From positions 1 to 64,000 of the forward strand of contig MNQK01000001.1 in assembly GCA_001915385.1 (NCBI GenBank): a stretch of DNA of 64,000 nt. The letters run 5' to 3'. Every line of letters begins with the position of its first letter. Position 1 is the first letter of the stretch. The notes under the pieces are model-generated. The model had not been told where the DNA came from. It saw only the letters and a list, made by a program, of their open reading frames with translations, and ran no database searches. Below are positions 9,654 to 18,195 of this stretch, piece after piece. Made by a program: the position numbers and the translations under genes. Source of the DNA: Bacteroidales bacterium 52_46 (GTDB lineage: Bacteria; Bacteroidota; Bacteroidia; Bacteroidales; Muribaculaceae).

Positions 9654-11321
9654 ATGATGTTTAAAGGAATACTGACTGTCTGGATTATATCGCTTTTGTT
9701 GACGGCAACCACCGGCTGCACATCGACGTGCGCAAAAACCGACTCCCTGATGGCAGAGCTTCACGAGACAATTCGCAACAGGGAGTTCTATATGTCGCAG
9801 AAAGAAAATCGGCTTGAAGAATTAAGGCAGGCTCTATACCGCGCACCTGACGACTCTACTCGTTTCTTTGCCTTGGGCGACCTCCTTGATGAGTTCAGGC
9901 CTTACAACACCGACTCCGCATTCGAATATTGCCGTTTGCGCGAGAACTTGGCCTTTAAGACAGGCAATCCCGAATATATAACCAACGCACGCCTCAATAC
10001 CGCAAATGTCCTCGGAAGCATTGGTATGTATAAAGAAGCATTGGAAATTGTGGATTCCATTCCCGACAGTTCTGTCCCGGAATACCTGTTGCCATACTAC
10101 TATTATATAAAAAGGACAGTTGCGTCTTATTTAATTGATTTCTCAGTCAGAAAAGAGGATAAAGACAAATATCTGGCCGTATTTGAGACATACCAGGACT
10201 CATTGCTTTCATTGTGTCCGCCCAACTCACTCTCTTACGTCATAGACATGGCGGATAAATACGGACGAAAAGGTGAATACAGTAAATCGGTGGAAATACT
10301 TGAAGATTATCTGGCAAACAACAAATACTCTACCCACGACAGGGCCATCGTCGCCAATTCACTGGCATTAGCATACCAGAAACTCGGCAATACCGAAAAG
10401 CAGAAAGAAAACCTCCTTATCTCGTCCATCGCCGACCTGCAAGCATCCGTACGCGAATACGTCTCGCTCCGACAGCTTGCCGTTCTCCTTTTTAAAGAGG
10501 GAGACATAGACAATGCCCACGAATTCCTCCGGATTGCAATGGACGATGCCCAAAAGTGCAATGCCCGACAGCGTATTCTTGAGATTAATGACATCTTCCC
10601 CGTCGTCAATACTGCCTTTGTGAGAGAAATACAGCTTCAGCGCCAACGGCAGATGACTTTTACCATCATTATAAGTATCCTCGTAGTATTCCTCCTTGTG
10701 GCAATAGTATGGATATGGAAACAGATGAAGAAGACATCAAACGCACATCGGCTCGCCGTTGCCGCAAACAATCAATTGAAACAGCTTAATACGGAACTTG
10801 AGAATTTCAATAACCGACTGACTGAAGCCAATCACGCCATTGCTGAAAATTCCAAAATAAAGCAGGAATATATTACACAGTACATGGAACAATGCTCCTC
10901 ATATATAGAGAAATTTGATGCATACAGGAAATCCTTAAACAAACTGATTGCAGCCGGGAAGATTGATGACCTGAAAAAAATATTGAAATCTACAGATTTG
11001 ATGGACGAAGAACTCAAAGAGTTCTACCGCAACTTTGATGCCACATTCCTAAGACTGTTCCCTACTTTTGTCGATGATTTCAACAAACTCCTCACTCCCG
11101 AAGGCCGGATTGTATTAAAGAAAGCAGGTCAGTTAAATACCGAACTTCGCATTTTCGCGCTCATCAGACTCGGAATTACAGATAGCGAAAAAATCGCCCA
11201 GTTCCTTCGCTACTCAGTAATTACGATATATAATTATCGTGTGAAAACGCGAAACAAAGCGGCCGGCAACCGAAAAGAGCTGGAGGAAAGAGTCATGGAA
11301 ATCGGCCTCCAACCCGTCTGA
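9654..11321 (+). CDS. SusR-like membrane-spanning TPR regulator (DUF6377 type)
   Basis: About 555 aa; ATG 9654 or 9657 is preferred over the TTG at 9648, which lies inside the -7 box. An N-terminal hydrophobic segment is followed by TPR-like helices (about residues 35-310), a transmembrane helix (MTFTIIISILVVFLLVAIVW, about 325-348), a coiled coil (about 355-405) and a cytoplasmic domain ending in a putative helix-turn-helix (about 500-545; TDSEKIAQFLRYS). This architecture matches the DUF6377 regulators to which I believe SusR of Bacteroides belongs; SusR senses maltooligosaccharides in the periplasm and activates starch genes. Divergence from a SusE/F-GH31 cluster supports the same role. 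Family confidence is good; the ligand is inferred. Confidence 0.8.
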   Translation: MMFKGILTVWIISLLLTATTGCTSTCAKTDSLMAELHETIRNREFYMSQKENRLEELRQALYRAPDDSTRFFALGDLLDEFRPYNTDSAFEYCRLRENLAFKTGNPEYITNARLNTANVLGSIGMYKEALEIVDSIPDSSVPEYLLPYYYYIKRTVASYLIDFSVRKEDKDKYLAVFETYQDSLLSLCPPNSLSYVIDMADKYGRKGEYSKSVEILEDYLANNKYSTHDRAIVANSLALAYQKLGNTEKQKENLLISSIADLQASVREYVSLRQLAVLLFKEGDIDNAHEFLRIAMDDAQKCNARQRILEINDIFPVVNTAFVREIQLQRQRQMTFTIIISILVVFLLVAIVWIWKQMKKTSNAHRLAVAANNQLKQLNTELENFNNRLTEANHAIAENSKIKQEYITQYMEQCSSYIEKFDAYRKSLNKLIAAGKIDDLKKILKSTDLMDEELKEFYRNFDATFLRLFPTFVDDFNKLLTPEGRIVLKKAGQLNTELRIFALIRLGITDSEKIAQFLRYSVITIYNYRVKTRNKAAGNRKELEERVMEIGLQPV

Positions 11322-11384
11322 TCACCACACATTGCGCCATCCCCACCCAATTCAACGGCCGCAAATCTCCATAAAGAGATGCAA

Positions 11385-11490
11385 TGCCACAAAGCTATCC
11401 CGGCTATAGAGCTATCCCGGCTATAAAGCTATATTAGCTATACTATAAAGCTATGTTAGCTATAAAGCTACCATAGCCAATAAAGCCCCG
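11385..11490. repeat. Degenerate tandem GCTAT-based minisatellite
   Basis: Units such as AAAGCTATCCCGGCTATA and AAAGCTATGTTAGCTATA repeat about five times. AGCTAT and ATAGCT within each unit are self-complementary. The array lies in the 427-base gap 11322-11748; the rest of that gap holds no gene I can support, only A/T-rich sequence ahead of the YtxH-like gene. Confidence 0.7.
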
Positions 11491-11748
11491 TGATGACGCG
11501 TAAGCGGAATACCCCCCACCGGCTCAATAGCCCTCGCGCAAAGCAAAAATATAAAGTTAACTACGTCAATGTCCGATACCGCAAAATTACCTCCCCACTC
11601 GCTCAAAAATGCGTCAAAAAGTTACACCCTCCACTGCCTGTATCAAATTTTTAACGATTTTTTTTAATCATCTCTCAACCATTTCATCATTACTGACGTT
11701 TTGATAATAAAATCATAAATATATGTCTAATCTAAAATTATCAAGACT

Positions 11749-11952
11749 ATGAAAGGTTTAAACATCGCAATTGCTGCATTTGGCGGCGCTCTCGCAGGAG
11801 CTGCTATCGGTTTGTTGTTCGCCCCACAGAAAGGTAGCGATACAAGAGCTAAGATTTCACAATACCTCCGTGACCACGGCATCAAATTGCGCAAAGATAA
11901 ATTTGATAAGATTGTTGAAGAAATAGCCGACGAGATTGAGACAGAAAAATAA
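11749..11952 (+). CDS. YtxH-like small membrane-anchored protein
   Basis: 67 aa. A glycine/alanine-rich hydrophobic segment (about residues 5-25; AAFGGALAGAAIGLLFAPQKG) is followed by a charged helix (DTRAKISQYLRDHG). The GxLxAPxxG-style boundary is the hallmark of the YtxH family, small membrane proteins often linked to general stress responses. Next to it are a holin-like membrane protein and a basic 83-aa protein, a trio common in Bacteroidales. Molecular role unknown. Confidence 0.75.
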   Translation: MKGLNIAIAAFGGALAGAAIGLLFAPQKGSDTRAKISQYLRDHGIKLRKDKFDKIVEEIADEIETEK

Positions 11953-12128
11953 TCCCGTTCACTGCGCCGGACCATTGGATTGTCATTCTGACTTATCGTC
12001 ATCATCCGGCAGTAAGGATTAAAGAGCCACCGTCATAGGAATACATGCATTTATCCGTGACAGTGGCTCTTCTTCATAGACACGCACCTTCGACTGTTTA
12101 TTTATTTTTCATCCCATTATACACCATC

Positions 12129-12494
12129 ATGGAATCATTCAAGGAATACATCTCCCCGTTTCAACGTATTGCCCGCCTGTATATCAACTCCGGCAAACTG
12201 ACACTCACCGAAGTGCTGACACAGATAATGGCCGCAATAGTCATCGCCTCAGTGTGCCTGCTGTTCGTGATAATCGCGCTCGCATTCGTTTCCTACGGCG
12301 TCATCGACGCCCTGTCACAAAGCATGCCGGCTGTATGGGCATACCTTATCGTAGGCGGATTCTACATGTTGCTCATAGCACTCATGATTGTTTTCAAACG
12401 CACGCTTATCATCAATCCGATTGCCCGGTTCCTGTCAAAAATAATACTTGATACGCCAGACAGTCACAAAGAGACAGACAATGAAGAAAAATAA
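12129..12494 (+). CDS. Phage-holin-superfamily-like two-TM membrane protein
   Basis: 122 aa from ATG 12129 (MESFKEYISPF); an in-frame upstream start at 12045 would add an unlikely tail. An amphipathic N-terminus (residues 1-35) precedes two transmembrane helices (about 37-65 and 72-95) and a charged C-terminus. This matches the PF07332-type 'phage holin family' proteins that bacteria keep outside prophages. No lysis genes are nearby, so an envelope or stress role with the YtxH-like neighbour is more likely. The 3' end overlaps the next gene by 14 bp, implying translational coupling. Confidence 0.65.
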   Translation: MESFKEYISPFQRIARLYINSGKLTLTEVLTQIMAAIVIASVCLLFVIIALAFVSYGVIDALSQSMPAVWAYLIVGGFYMLLIALMIVFKRTLIINPIARFLSKIILDTPDSHKETDNEEK

Positions 12495-12732
12495 TTCATG
12501 GAAAGGATACGACATGGAGCAGCTGCGCATACTCCGTGCCACTACCGCCATCCGCATCGACATAGAGAAAGAGCGCATCAGAAACATGTTCACCCCTCAG
12601 ACCGTGCAACAGAAAAAAGCTGAAAAATTTTTCGCTTCGACCACCGATATAGTCGAAGCCGCCGAATACGGATTAAAAACCTATCGGATCGTCAAGAAAG
12701 TCACGAATTTATTCCGCAAAAAGAAAAAATAA
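12481..12732 (+). CDS. Small basic protein of unknown function
   Basis: 83 aa from ATG 12481 (MKKNNSWKGYDMEQ), which overlaps the end of the holin-like gene by 14 bp; the alternative start at 12448 is less likely. It is rich in Lys/Arg, predicted mainly helical, and ends in a Lys/Arg run (FRKKKK). No transmembrane helix is evident. It completes the YtxH/holin-like/small-basic trio. I recognise no domain. Confidence 0.6.
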   Translation: MKKNNSWKGYDMEQLRILRATTAIRIDIEKERIRNMFTPQTVQQKKAEKFFASTTDIVEAAEYGLKTYRIVKKVTNLFRKKKK

Positions 12733-12735
12733 CAT

Positions 12736-12743
12736 TAAATTTG
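12736..12743 (+). promoter_or_regulatory. -7 box upstream of prmA
   Basis: TAAATTTG matches TAnnTTTG and would start transcription near 12750, giving prmA a leader of about 100 nt. No convincing -33 box is seen. Confidence 0.5.
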
Positions 12744-12752
12744 CACAAGGAG

Positions 12753-12824
12753 ATGTAGCTGACCACGCAGAAATGCTACATTCTCAATGATACGCCCCCT
12801 ACAGGGCTGCACCACGGTGCAGCC
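12753..12824 (+). promoter_or_regulatory. Structured leader of prmA (two stems)
   Basis: ATGTAGC (12753-12759) pairs with GCTACAT (12775-12781). GGCTGCACC (12805-12813) pairs with GGTGCAGCC (12816-12824) with only 2 nt between, so the loop must open slightly. Both lie between the -7 box and the start codon. There is no U-tract, so a translational control or stability element is more likely than a terminator. Confidence 0.45.
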
Positions 12825-12851
12825 GTCAGTCTGTTGATAAACAATTATAGC

Positions 12852-13703
12852 ATGAATGATTATATAGAAGTCCGCGTTGACATAGACCCGTGCGACGAAA
12901 CCGCCACCGACATCCTCGCCTCACTGTTGTGCGACATAGGTTACGAAAGTTTTGTCCCCGATGCGACAGGCACCACCGCATATATCAAGAAAGAGCTTTT
13001 CGACAAAGACAGCCTCGATAAGGCAGTCGCAGCTTTCCCCCTTCCGGGACATAAGTTCAATGTCACCACAAAGGAAATCGAAGGCAAAGACTGGAATGCC
13101 GAGTGGGAACGCAACTACTTTCAGCCTATCGTAGTCGACGGCCAATGTATAATCCATTCAAGTTTCCATAAAGATATTCCGGAATACCGGTACGACATCG
13201 TCATCGACCCCAAGATGGCGTTCGGCACCGGGCATCACGCCACTACATCGCTCATAATATATCGTTTGCTCCATACGCCGCTCGAAGGCAAGTCGGTAAT
13301 CGATATGGGTACAGGCACAGGCATACTTGCCATACTTGCCGCGATGAAAGGAGCCGCCCCCGTCAATGCCATAGAGATCGACCCGTTCGCGCAGACCAAT
13401 GCCGTCGAAAACGTCCGTCTTAACCACCATCCGGAGATTAATGTTATTTTAGGCGATGCCGATGCACTTGCATCACTCCCGAAAGCCGACATATTTATCG
13501 CCAATATCAACCGCAACATAATACTTAACGATATGGGCAGATATGCCGCCGCGATGAAACCCGGAGCATCAATCCTGTTAAGCGGGTTCTATGAAGATGA
13601 TGTAAATATGCTCCTCGAGCAGGCTCAGAACTATCACCTCGAATTTCTCAGAGTAAGTTCGCGCGACCGCTGGGCATGTCTCGAGCTACAAAAAAAGGAA
13701 TGA
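12852..13703 (+). CDS. prmA: Ribosomal protein L11 methyltransferase
   Basis: About 283 aa from ATG 12852 (MNDYIEVRVDI), chosen over the in-frame TTG 18 bp upstream. PrmA trimethylates ribosomal protein L11 using S-adenosylmethionine. The N-terminal substrate-binding domain (residues 1-80) is followed by the linker KDWNAEWERNYFQP and a class I methyltransferase fold: FGTGHHATT near 125, the SAM loop VIDMGTGTGILAI near 148-160, and IANIN near 214 replacing the usual xNPP. Length and motif order fit the family. The last codons overlap the start of the next gene (ATGA), so that gene is co-translated. Confidence 0.93.
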   Translation: MNDYIEVRVDIDPCDETATDILASLLCDIGYESFVPDATGTTAYIKKELFDKDSLDKAVAAFPLPGHKFNVTTKEIEGKDWNAEWERNYFQPIVVDGQCIIHSSFHKDIPEYRYDIVIDPKMAFGTGHHATTSLIIYRLLHTPLEGKSVIDMGTGTGILAILAAMKGAAPVNAIEIDPFAQTNAVENVRLNHHPEINVILGDADALASLPKADIFIANINRNIILNDMGRYAAAMKPGASILLSGFYEDDVNMLLEQAQNYHLEFLRVSSRDRWACLELQKKE

Positions 13704-14353
13704 CAATGACCAGATTAGCCGCCTCAATATTCATCACATCTTCATTATTGCTTTCCACAGCATCCTACGCGCAGACCGACGTCACCGATGTCATCATCCC
13801 CGCCGATACCATATCGGTAGCCGATACAGCCACCGTCGTTCCGAATACGTCGCCCGCATCCGGCCCCGTGTCACCACAGCCCGTTGAGTCAGCTTTTGCA
13901 CGTCATTTCGCATGGGGCGCCTCACTGGGCAGTTCAATCGACATGACCGGACAGGACATGACCGCCGTAGACATCGACGCATTCTTCGGTTACAAAGGCG
14001 ACTACATCCGCTTTGCCGGCATAGGTGCAGGCATACGCATGATGGTAAGCAACTCATCGCGCAGCTATCCCGTCTATGCCATGTTGCGTACAAGTTTCAC
14101 GAAATCCCCGAGTTTTCTTTACCTCGAACTGAAAGGCGGAGTAGGTTTCACAAATCTTTACACCGACATCTACCAGCGTAATTTTGTCGGAGGAATAACA
14201 ATAGGCTTCACCCTCGCCCACTCCCGCACCTTCAGCAGCAACTTCTCTCTCGGCTACGAATACATGCCCCTCTCCAACGGCACAATCGACGGCGTAGACA
14301 CCCGCTTCAGCGACCTCCACTACGCCTCAATCCGCATAGGCGCCTCCTTCTGA
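13700..14353 (+). CDS. Secreted beta-barrel-like protein of unknown function
   Basis: 217 aa from ATG 13700, which overlaps the prmA stop as ATGA. A signal peptide (SIFITSSLLLSTASYAQ) is followed by a low-complexity Thr/Val/Pro region (about 25-65) and then alternating hydrophobic strands ending in aromatic residues (YASIRIGASF), typical of a small outer-membrane barrel. No specific family recognised. Coupling to prmA looks positional rather than functional. Confidence 0.6.
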   Translation: MTMTRLAASIFITSSLLLSTASYAQTDVTDVIIPADTISVADTATVVPNTSPASGPVSPQPVESAFARHFAWGASLGSSIDMTGQDMTAVDIDAFFGYKGDYIRFAGIGAGIRMMVSNSSRSYPVYAMLRTSFTKSPSFLYLELKGGVGFTNLYTDIYQRNFVGGITIGFTLAHSRTFSSNFSLGYEYMPLSNGTIDGVDTRFSDLHYASIRIGASF

Positions 14354-14449
14354 AAAAACTATCCAGCGCCTAAAAACTTCTCCCGGTTCCCCTCTCCCGA
14401 TACTTTTCGATATATTTATCAGAAAAAATGTACGGCTCAAATTATATAG

Positions 14450-14468
14450 CGGGGGCGTCTCGCCCCCG
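14450..14468. repeat. CGGGGGCGTCTCGCCCCCG palindrome, copy 1
   Basis: A 19-bp near-perfect palindrome in the gap between the secreted protein gene and leuA. Two more copies occur at 52203-52221 and 52253-52271. It could add a transcription stop but lacks a T-tract. Confidence 0.75.
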
Positions 14469-14536
14469 GAATCATGCTGTTCAATACAATATCGCACTTC
14501 TCCCATTGCAATTTAATGCAATTTTCCACAAAAATG

Positions 14537-14568
14537 TTTGAATATGTAAATATCTGACACTATCTTTG
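14537..14568 (+). promoter_or_regulatory. leu operon promoter
   Basis: TTTG (14537-14540), exactly 20 bp, then TATCTTTG (14561-14568) form a consensus Bacteroidetes housekeeping promoter. The start site should be near 14575, leaving a leader of about 57 nt. No leucine-rich leader peptide or attenuator is visible in it. Confidence 0.85.
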
Positions 14569-14631
14569 TGAAAAATTTACAATATCTTACTTTGTAAGCA
14601 GGTTTCCAAACAATAAAATCAAATATTGCAC

Positions 14632-16125
14632 ATGAGCAATCGTCTTTACATTTTCGACACCACGCTCCGCGACGGTGAGCAGGTCCCGGGCTGTCAGCTC
14701 AACACAGTAGAAAAGATTGAAGTGGCAAAGGCTCTTGAAGAACTCGGAGTCGACGTCATCGAAGCAGGCTTCCCGGTGTCAAGCCCGGGTGATTTCAATT
14801 CAGTAGTCGAAATATCCAAAGCAGTGACATGGCCCACGATATGCGCCCTGACGCGTGCCGTGGAAAAAGACATCGAGGTCGCCGCCGAGGCACTGAAATA
14901 TGCCAAGCATAAACGTATTCACACCGGTATCGGCACTTCCGACCCGCACATCAAATACAAATTCAACTCCACCCGTGAGGAAATCATCGAGCGCGCTGTA
15001 AAGGCCGTAGCCTATGCCAAACGCTTCGTCGAGGATGTGCAGTTCTATGCCGAGGACGCAGGGCGCACCGACAACGAGTATCTCGCCCGTGTCGTCGAAG
15101 CCGTAATCAAAGCCGGAGCCACTGTAATCAATATACCCGACACGACAGGCTACTGCCTCCCGTCGGAATTCGGCGAGAAAATCAAATATCTCATCGACCA
15201 CGTCGACGGTATCGACAAAGTCACCATCGCCACCCACTGCCACAATGACCTCGGCATGGCCACGGCCAACACCATGTCAGGCGTAATCAACGGCGCCCGT
15301 CAGGCCGAAGTCACAATCAACGGTATAGGCGAACGTGCCGGCAATACCTCTCTCGAGGAAGTCGCCATGATATGTTATTCCCACAAGGAACTCGGCATCA
15401 CCACCAATCTCAACACGACGAAAATATACGGCATCTCACGTATGGTATCCTCACTGATGAACATGCCCGTACAGCCCAACAAGGCAATCGTCGGGCGAAA
15501 CGCTTTCGCCCACTCGTCGGGCATTCACCAGGACGGCGTCCTCAAAAACCGCGAAAGCTATGAAATCATTGACCCGAAAGTCGTGGGTGTCGATGAAAAC
15601 TCAATCGTGCTTACCGCCCGCTCCGGTCGCGCCGCACTCAAGCATCGCCTGCATGTACTCGGCATCGAGCTCGACAAAGAAGCGCTCGACAAAGCCTACG
15701 AGGCATTCCTCCGTCTTGCCGACAAGAAAAAGGAAATCAACGATGACGACGTGCTCATGATTGCCGGACAGCACAATAAGGAGCACCGCATAAAGCTTGA
15801 TTTCCTTCAGGTCACTTCGGGAGTCGGCATCAAGTCGGTGGCAAGCGTCGGACTCGACATCGCGGGAGAAAAATTCGAGGCATGCGCTTCGGGCAACGGT
15901 CCCGTAGATGCGGCAATATCGGCAATCAAGCTCATCATACGCCGCAAGATGCTTGTCAAGGAATTCCTTATCCAGGCCATCAACAAAGGCAGCAACGACG
16001 TGGGCAAGGTGCACATGACAGTCGAGCACGACGGCAACCAGTACTACGGATTCTCGGCCAACACCGACATCGTCAGCGCATCGGCCGAAGCATTCATCGA
16101 CGCCATCAACAAATTCGTGCGATAA
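14632..16125 (+). CDS. leuA: 2-isopropylmalate synthase
   Basis: About 497 aa from ATG 14632 (MSNRLYIFDTT); the in-frame TTG at 14626 is less likely. It condenses acetyl-CoA with 2-oxoisovalerate in the first committed step of leucine synthesis. FDTTLRDGEQ near residue 8 and the metal-binding THCHND near 200 define the HMGL-like TIM barrel (residues 1-270). The linker and C-terminal LeuA dimer/allosteric domain (about 375-497) are present, so leucine feedback inhibition is likely. Length fits the bacterial class of about 500 aa. First gene of leuA-leuC-leuD-leuB. Confidence 0.95.
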   Translation: MSNRLYIFDTTLRDGEQVPGCQLNTVEKIEVAKALEELGVDVIEAGFPVSSPGDFNSVVEISKAVTWPTICALTRAVEKDIEVAAEALKYAKHKRIHTGIGTSDPHIKYKFNSTREEIIERAVKAVAYAKRFVEDVQFYAEDAGRTDNEYLARVVEAVIKAGATVINIPDTTGYCLPSEFGEKIKYLIDHVDGIDKVTIATHCHNDLGMATANTMSGVINGARQAEVTINGIGERAGNTSLEEVAMICYSHKELGITTNLNTTKIYGISRMVSSLMNMPVQPNKAIVGRNAFAHSSGIHQDGVLKNRESYEIIDPKVVGVDENSIVLTARSGRAALKHRLHVLGIELDKEALDKAYEAFLRLADKKKEINDDDVLMIAGQHNKEHRIKLDFLQVTSGVGIKSVASVGLDIAGEKFEACASGNGPVDAAISAIKLIIRRKMLVKEFLIQAINKGSNDVGKVHMTVEHDGNQYYGFSANTDIVSASAEAFIDAINKFVR

Positions 16126-16200
16126 TACATGCAGGCATCAGGGAAAAATCTCCGGCCGTACTACCGTTTTTTTACACATAGCGTATAATCAATCCTTACA

Positions 16201-17598
16201 ATGAATACATTATTTGATAAAATTTGGGACAGCCACATCGTTACAAAAGTCGACGACGGCCCTACCCAACTTTATATCGACCGTCATTACTGCCACGAGG
16301 TCACAAGCCCGCAGGCATTTGACGGACTGCGCCGCCGCGGGCTCAAAGTATTCCGTCCCGAGCGCACATACTGTTCTCCCGACCACAATATACCTACCGT
16401 CAATCAAGATAAGCCGATTGCCGACGCGGTATCACGTCAGCAGGTCGAGCAACTTACAAAAAATGCCGGCGAGTTCGGACTGACACTATTCCCTCTCGGA
16501 CATCCGCGCAACGGTATAATCCACGTTATCGGTCCGGAAAACGGCCTCACACTTCCCGGATATACCATCGTGTGCGGCGACAGCCACACATCCACCCACG
16601 GTGCATTCGGCGCTGTAGCTTTCGGCATCGGAACATCTGAGGTCGAGATGGTGCTCGCATCCCAATGCATCCTGCAGGCCAAACCAAAAACGATGCGCAT
16701 CACCGTCGACGGCACGCTCTCACCCGGCGTCACGGCAAAAGACATCGCCCTCTATATAATAGCCAAAATGACGACAGGCGGCGCAACAGGCTACTTTGTC
16801 GAATATGCCGGCGAAGCCATCCGCTCATTGTCGATGGAGGGCCGCATGACACTGTGCAACATGTCAATCGAAATGGGCGCACGCGGCGGTCTGATTGCTC
16901 CCGACGAAGTTACTTTCGAATACTGCAAGGGGCGCCCGTATGCTCCCAAGGGTGAAGAATGGGAAAAAGCCGTGGCATATTGGCGTACCCTCCCCTCGGG
17001 CGACGACGCCGTATTCGACAAGGAGGTACGGTTTGACGCTGCCGACATTCGTCCGCGAGTCACCTACGGCACCAACCCCGGCATGGGTATCGCGATTGAC
17101 GAGCCGGTTCCTTCATGTCCCGCAAGCGCCGACGAGCAGGAGAAAGCATCTTTTGAAAAATCACTCTCCTATATGGGATTCACTTCCGGAAAATCGATTG
17201 AAGGCACCAAGGTCGATTACGTGTTCCTCGGCAGCTGTACCAACGGACGTCTCGACGATTTCCGTCAGTTCGCGTCAATAGTGAAAGGCCGAAGGAAACA
17301 TCCCGATGTCACAGCTTGGCTCGTTCCCGGTTCATGGGAAGTGCTCAACCAGATTAAGGAGGAAGGACTGGACAAAATAATCGAAGAAGCGGGATTTGAA
17401 ATCCGCCAGCCCGGCTGCTCGGCATGCCTTGCCATGAATGACGACAAGGTTCCCGCCGGATGTCTCGCTGTATCCACTTCCAACCGTAACTTTGAAGGCC
17501 GACAGGGTCCGGGCGCACGCACCGTGCTCGCAAGCCCGCTCACAGCCGCCGCAGCTGCCGTAACCGGCGTTATTACCAACCCGTTAAACCTCATCTGA
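16201..17598 (+). CDS. leuC: 3-isopropylmalate dehydratase large subunit
   Basis: 465 aa. With LeuD it isomerises 2- to 3-isopropylmalate through a [4Fe-4S] cluster. The cluster ligands are visible as the Cys of GSCTNGR (near residue 344) and the two Cys of PGCSACLAM (near 404-407). CGDSHTSTHGAFGA (near 127) is the usual aconitase-family substrate motif. Length fits the LeuC family. Its stop codon overlaps the leuD start by 1 bp (TGATG), ensuring coupled synthesis of the two subunits. Confidence 0.95.
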   Translation: MNTLFDKIWDSHIVTKVDDGPTQLYIDRHYCHEVTSPQAFDGLRRRGLKVFRPERTYCSPDHNIPTVNQDKPIADAVSRQQVEQLTKNAGEFGLTLFPLGHPRNGIIHVIGPENGLTLPGYTIVCGDSHTSTHGAFGAVAFGIGTSEVEMVLASQCILQAKPKTMRITVDGTLSPGVTAKDIALYIIAKMTTGGATGYFVEYAGEAIRSLSMEGRMTLCNMSIEMGARGGLIAPDEVTFEYCKGRPYAPKGEEWEKAVAYWRTLPSGDDAVFDKEVRFDAADIRPRVTYGTNPGMGIAIDEPVPSCPASADEQEKASFEKSLSYMGFTSGKSIEGTKVDYVFLGSCTNGRLDDFRQFASIVKGRRKHPDVTAWLVPGSWEVLNQIKEEGLDKIIEEAGFEIRQPGCSACLAMNDDKVPAGCLAVSTSNRNFEGRQGPGARTVLASPLTAAAAAVTGVITNPLNLI

Positions 17599-18182
17599 TG
17601 AAACAGAAATTCAATAATGTGACATCGTCATGCGTGCCGCTGCCTATCGAAAACATTGATACGGACCAGATAATTCCGGCTCGCTTCCTTAAAGCCACTT
17701 CACGCGAAGGATTCGGCGAAAACCTTTTCCGCGACTGGCGTTTCGACGAAAATGGCAATGCCATTACTTCGTTCCCGCTCAACAACCCGCGCTATTCCGG
17801 TCAGATACTCGTGGCAGGAAAGAATTTCGGTTGCGGCTCATCGCGCGAACACGCCGCCTGGGCGATAGCCGACTACGGATTTCGTGTAGTCGTGTCGACA
17901 TTCTTTGCCGACATCCACAAGAACAACGAGCTCAACAACTTCGTATTGCCTATTGTGGTAAGCGAACCGTTCCTCGCCTCGTTGTTCGAGACCATCGAGG
18001 CAAACCCCAAGGCACAGGTATCCGTCGACCTGCCCTCCCAGACCATCACCAACCTTGCCACCGGAGCCTCCGAGCATTTCGACATCAATCCCTACAAGAA
18101 GCATTGCCTGCTCAACGGGCTCGACGATATTGATTTCCTGCTCAGCAACCGCGATAAAATTACAGAATACGAAAACAAATAA
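17598..18182 (+). CDS. leuD: 3-isopropylmalate dehydratase small subunit
   Basis: 194 aa swivel domain of the aconitase fold, partner of LeuC. NIDTDQIIPARFLK (near residues 18-31) and GKNFGCGSSREHAAWA (near 75-90) are the LeuD signatures; the latter holds the serine-rich substrate loop. The start overlaps the leuC stop and leuB follows 13 bp downstream. Confidence 0.95.
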   Translation: MKQKFNNVTSSCVPLPIENIDTDQIIPARFLKATSREGFGENLFRDWRFDENGNAITSFPLNNPRYSGQILVAGKNFGCGSSREHAAWAIADYGFRVVVSTFFADIHKNNELNNFVLPIVVSEPFLASLFETIEANPKAQVSVDLPSQTITNLATGASEHFDINPYKKHCLLNGLDDIDFLLSNRDKITEYENK

Positions 18183-18195
18183 CTGACTACCCGAT

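Noticed and set aside
12045..12128. Longer start of the holin-like protein
   Set aside because: The extra residues look like intergenic translation; ATG 12129 gives the typical amphipathic start.
12129..12494. Prophage remnant suggested by a holin-like protein
   Set aside because: No structural, lysis or integrase genes are nearby; such holin-family proteins are common chromosomal neighbours of YtxH-like genes.
14569..14631. Leucine attenuator in the leu leader
   Set aside because: The leader is only about 57 nt and has no leader peptide, leucine codon run or terminator/antiterminator pair.
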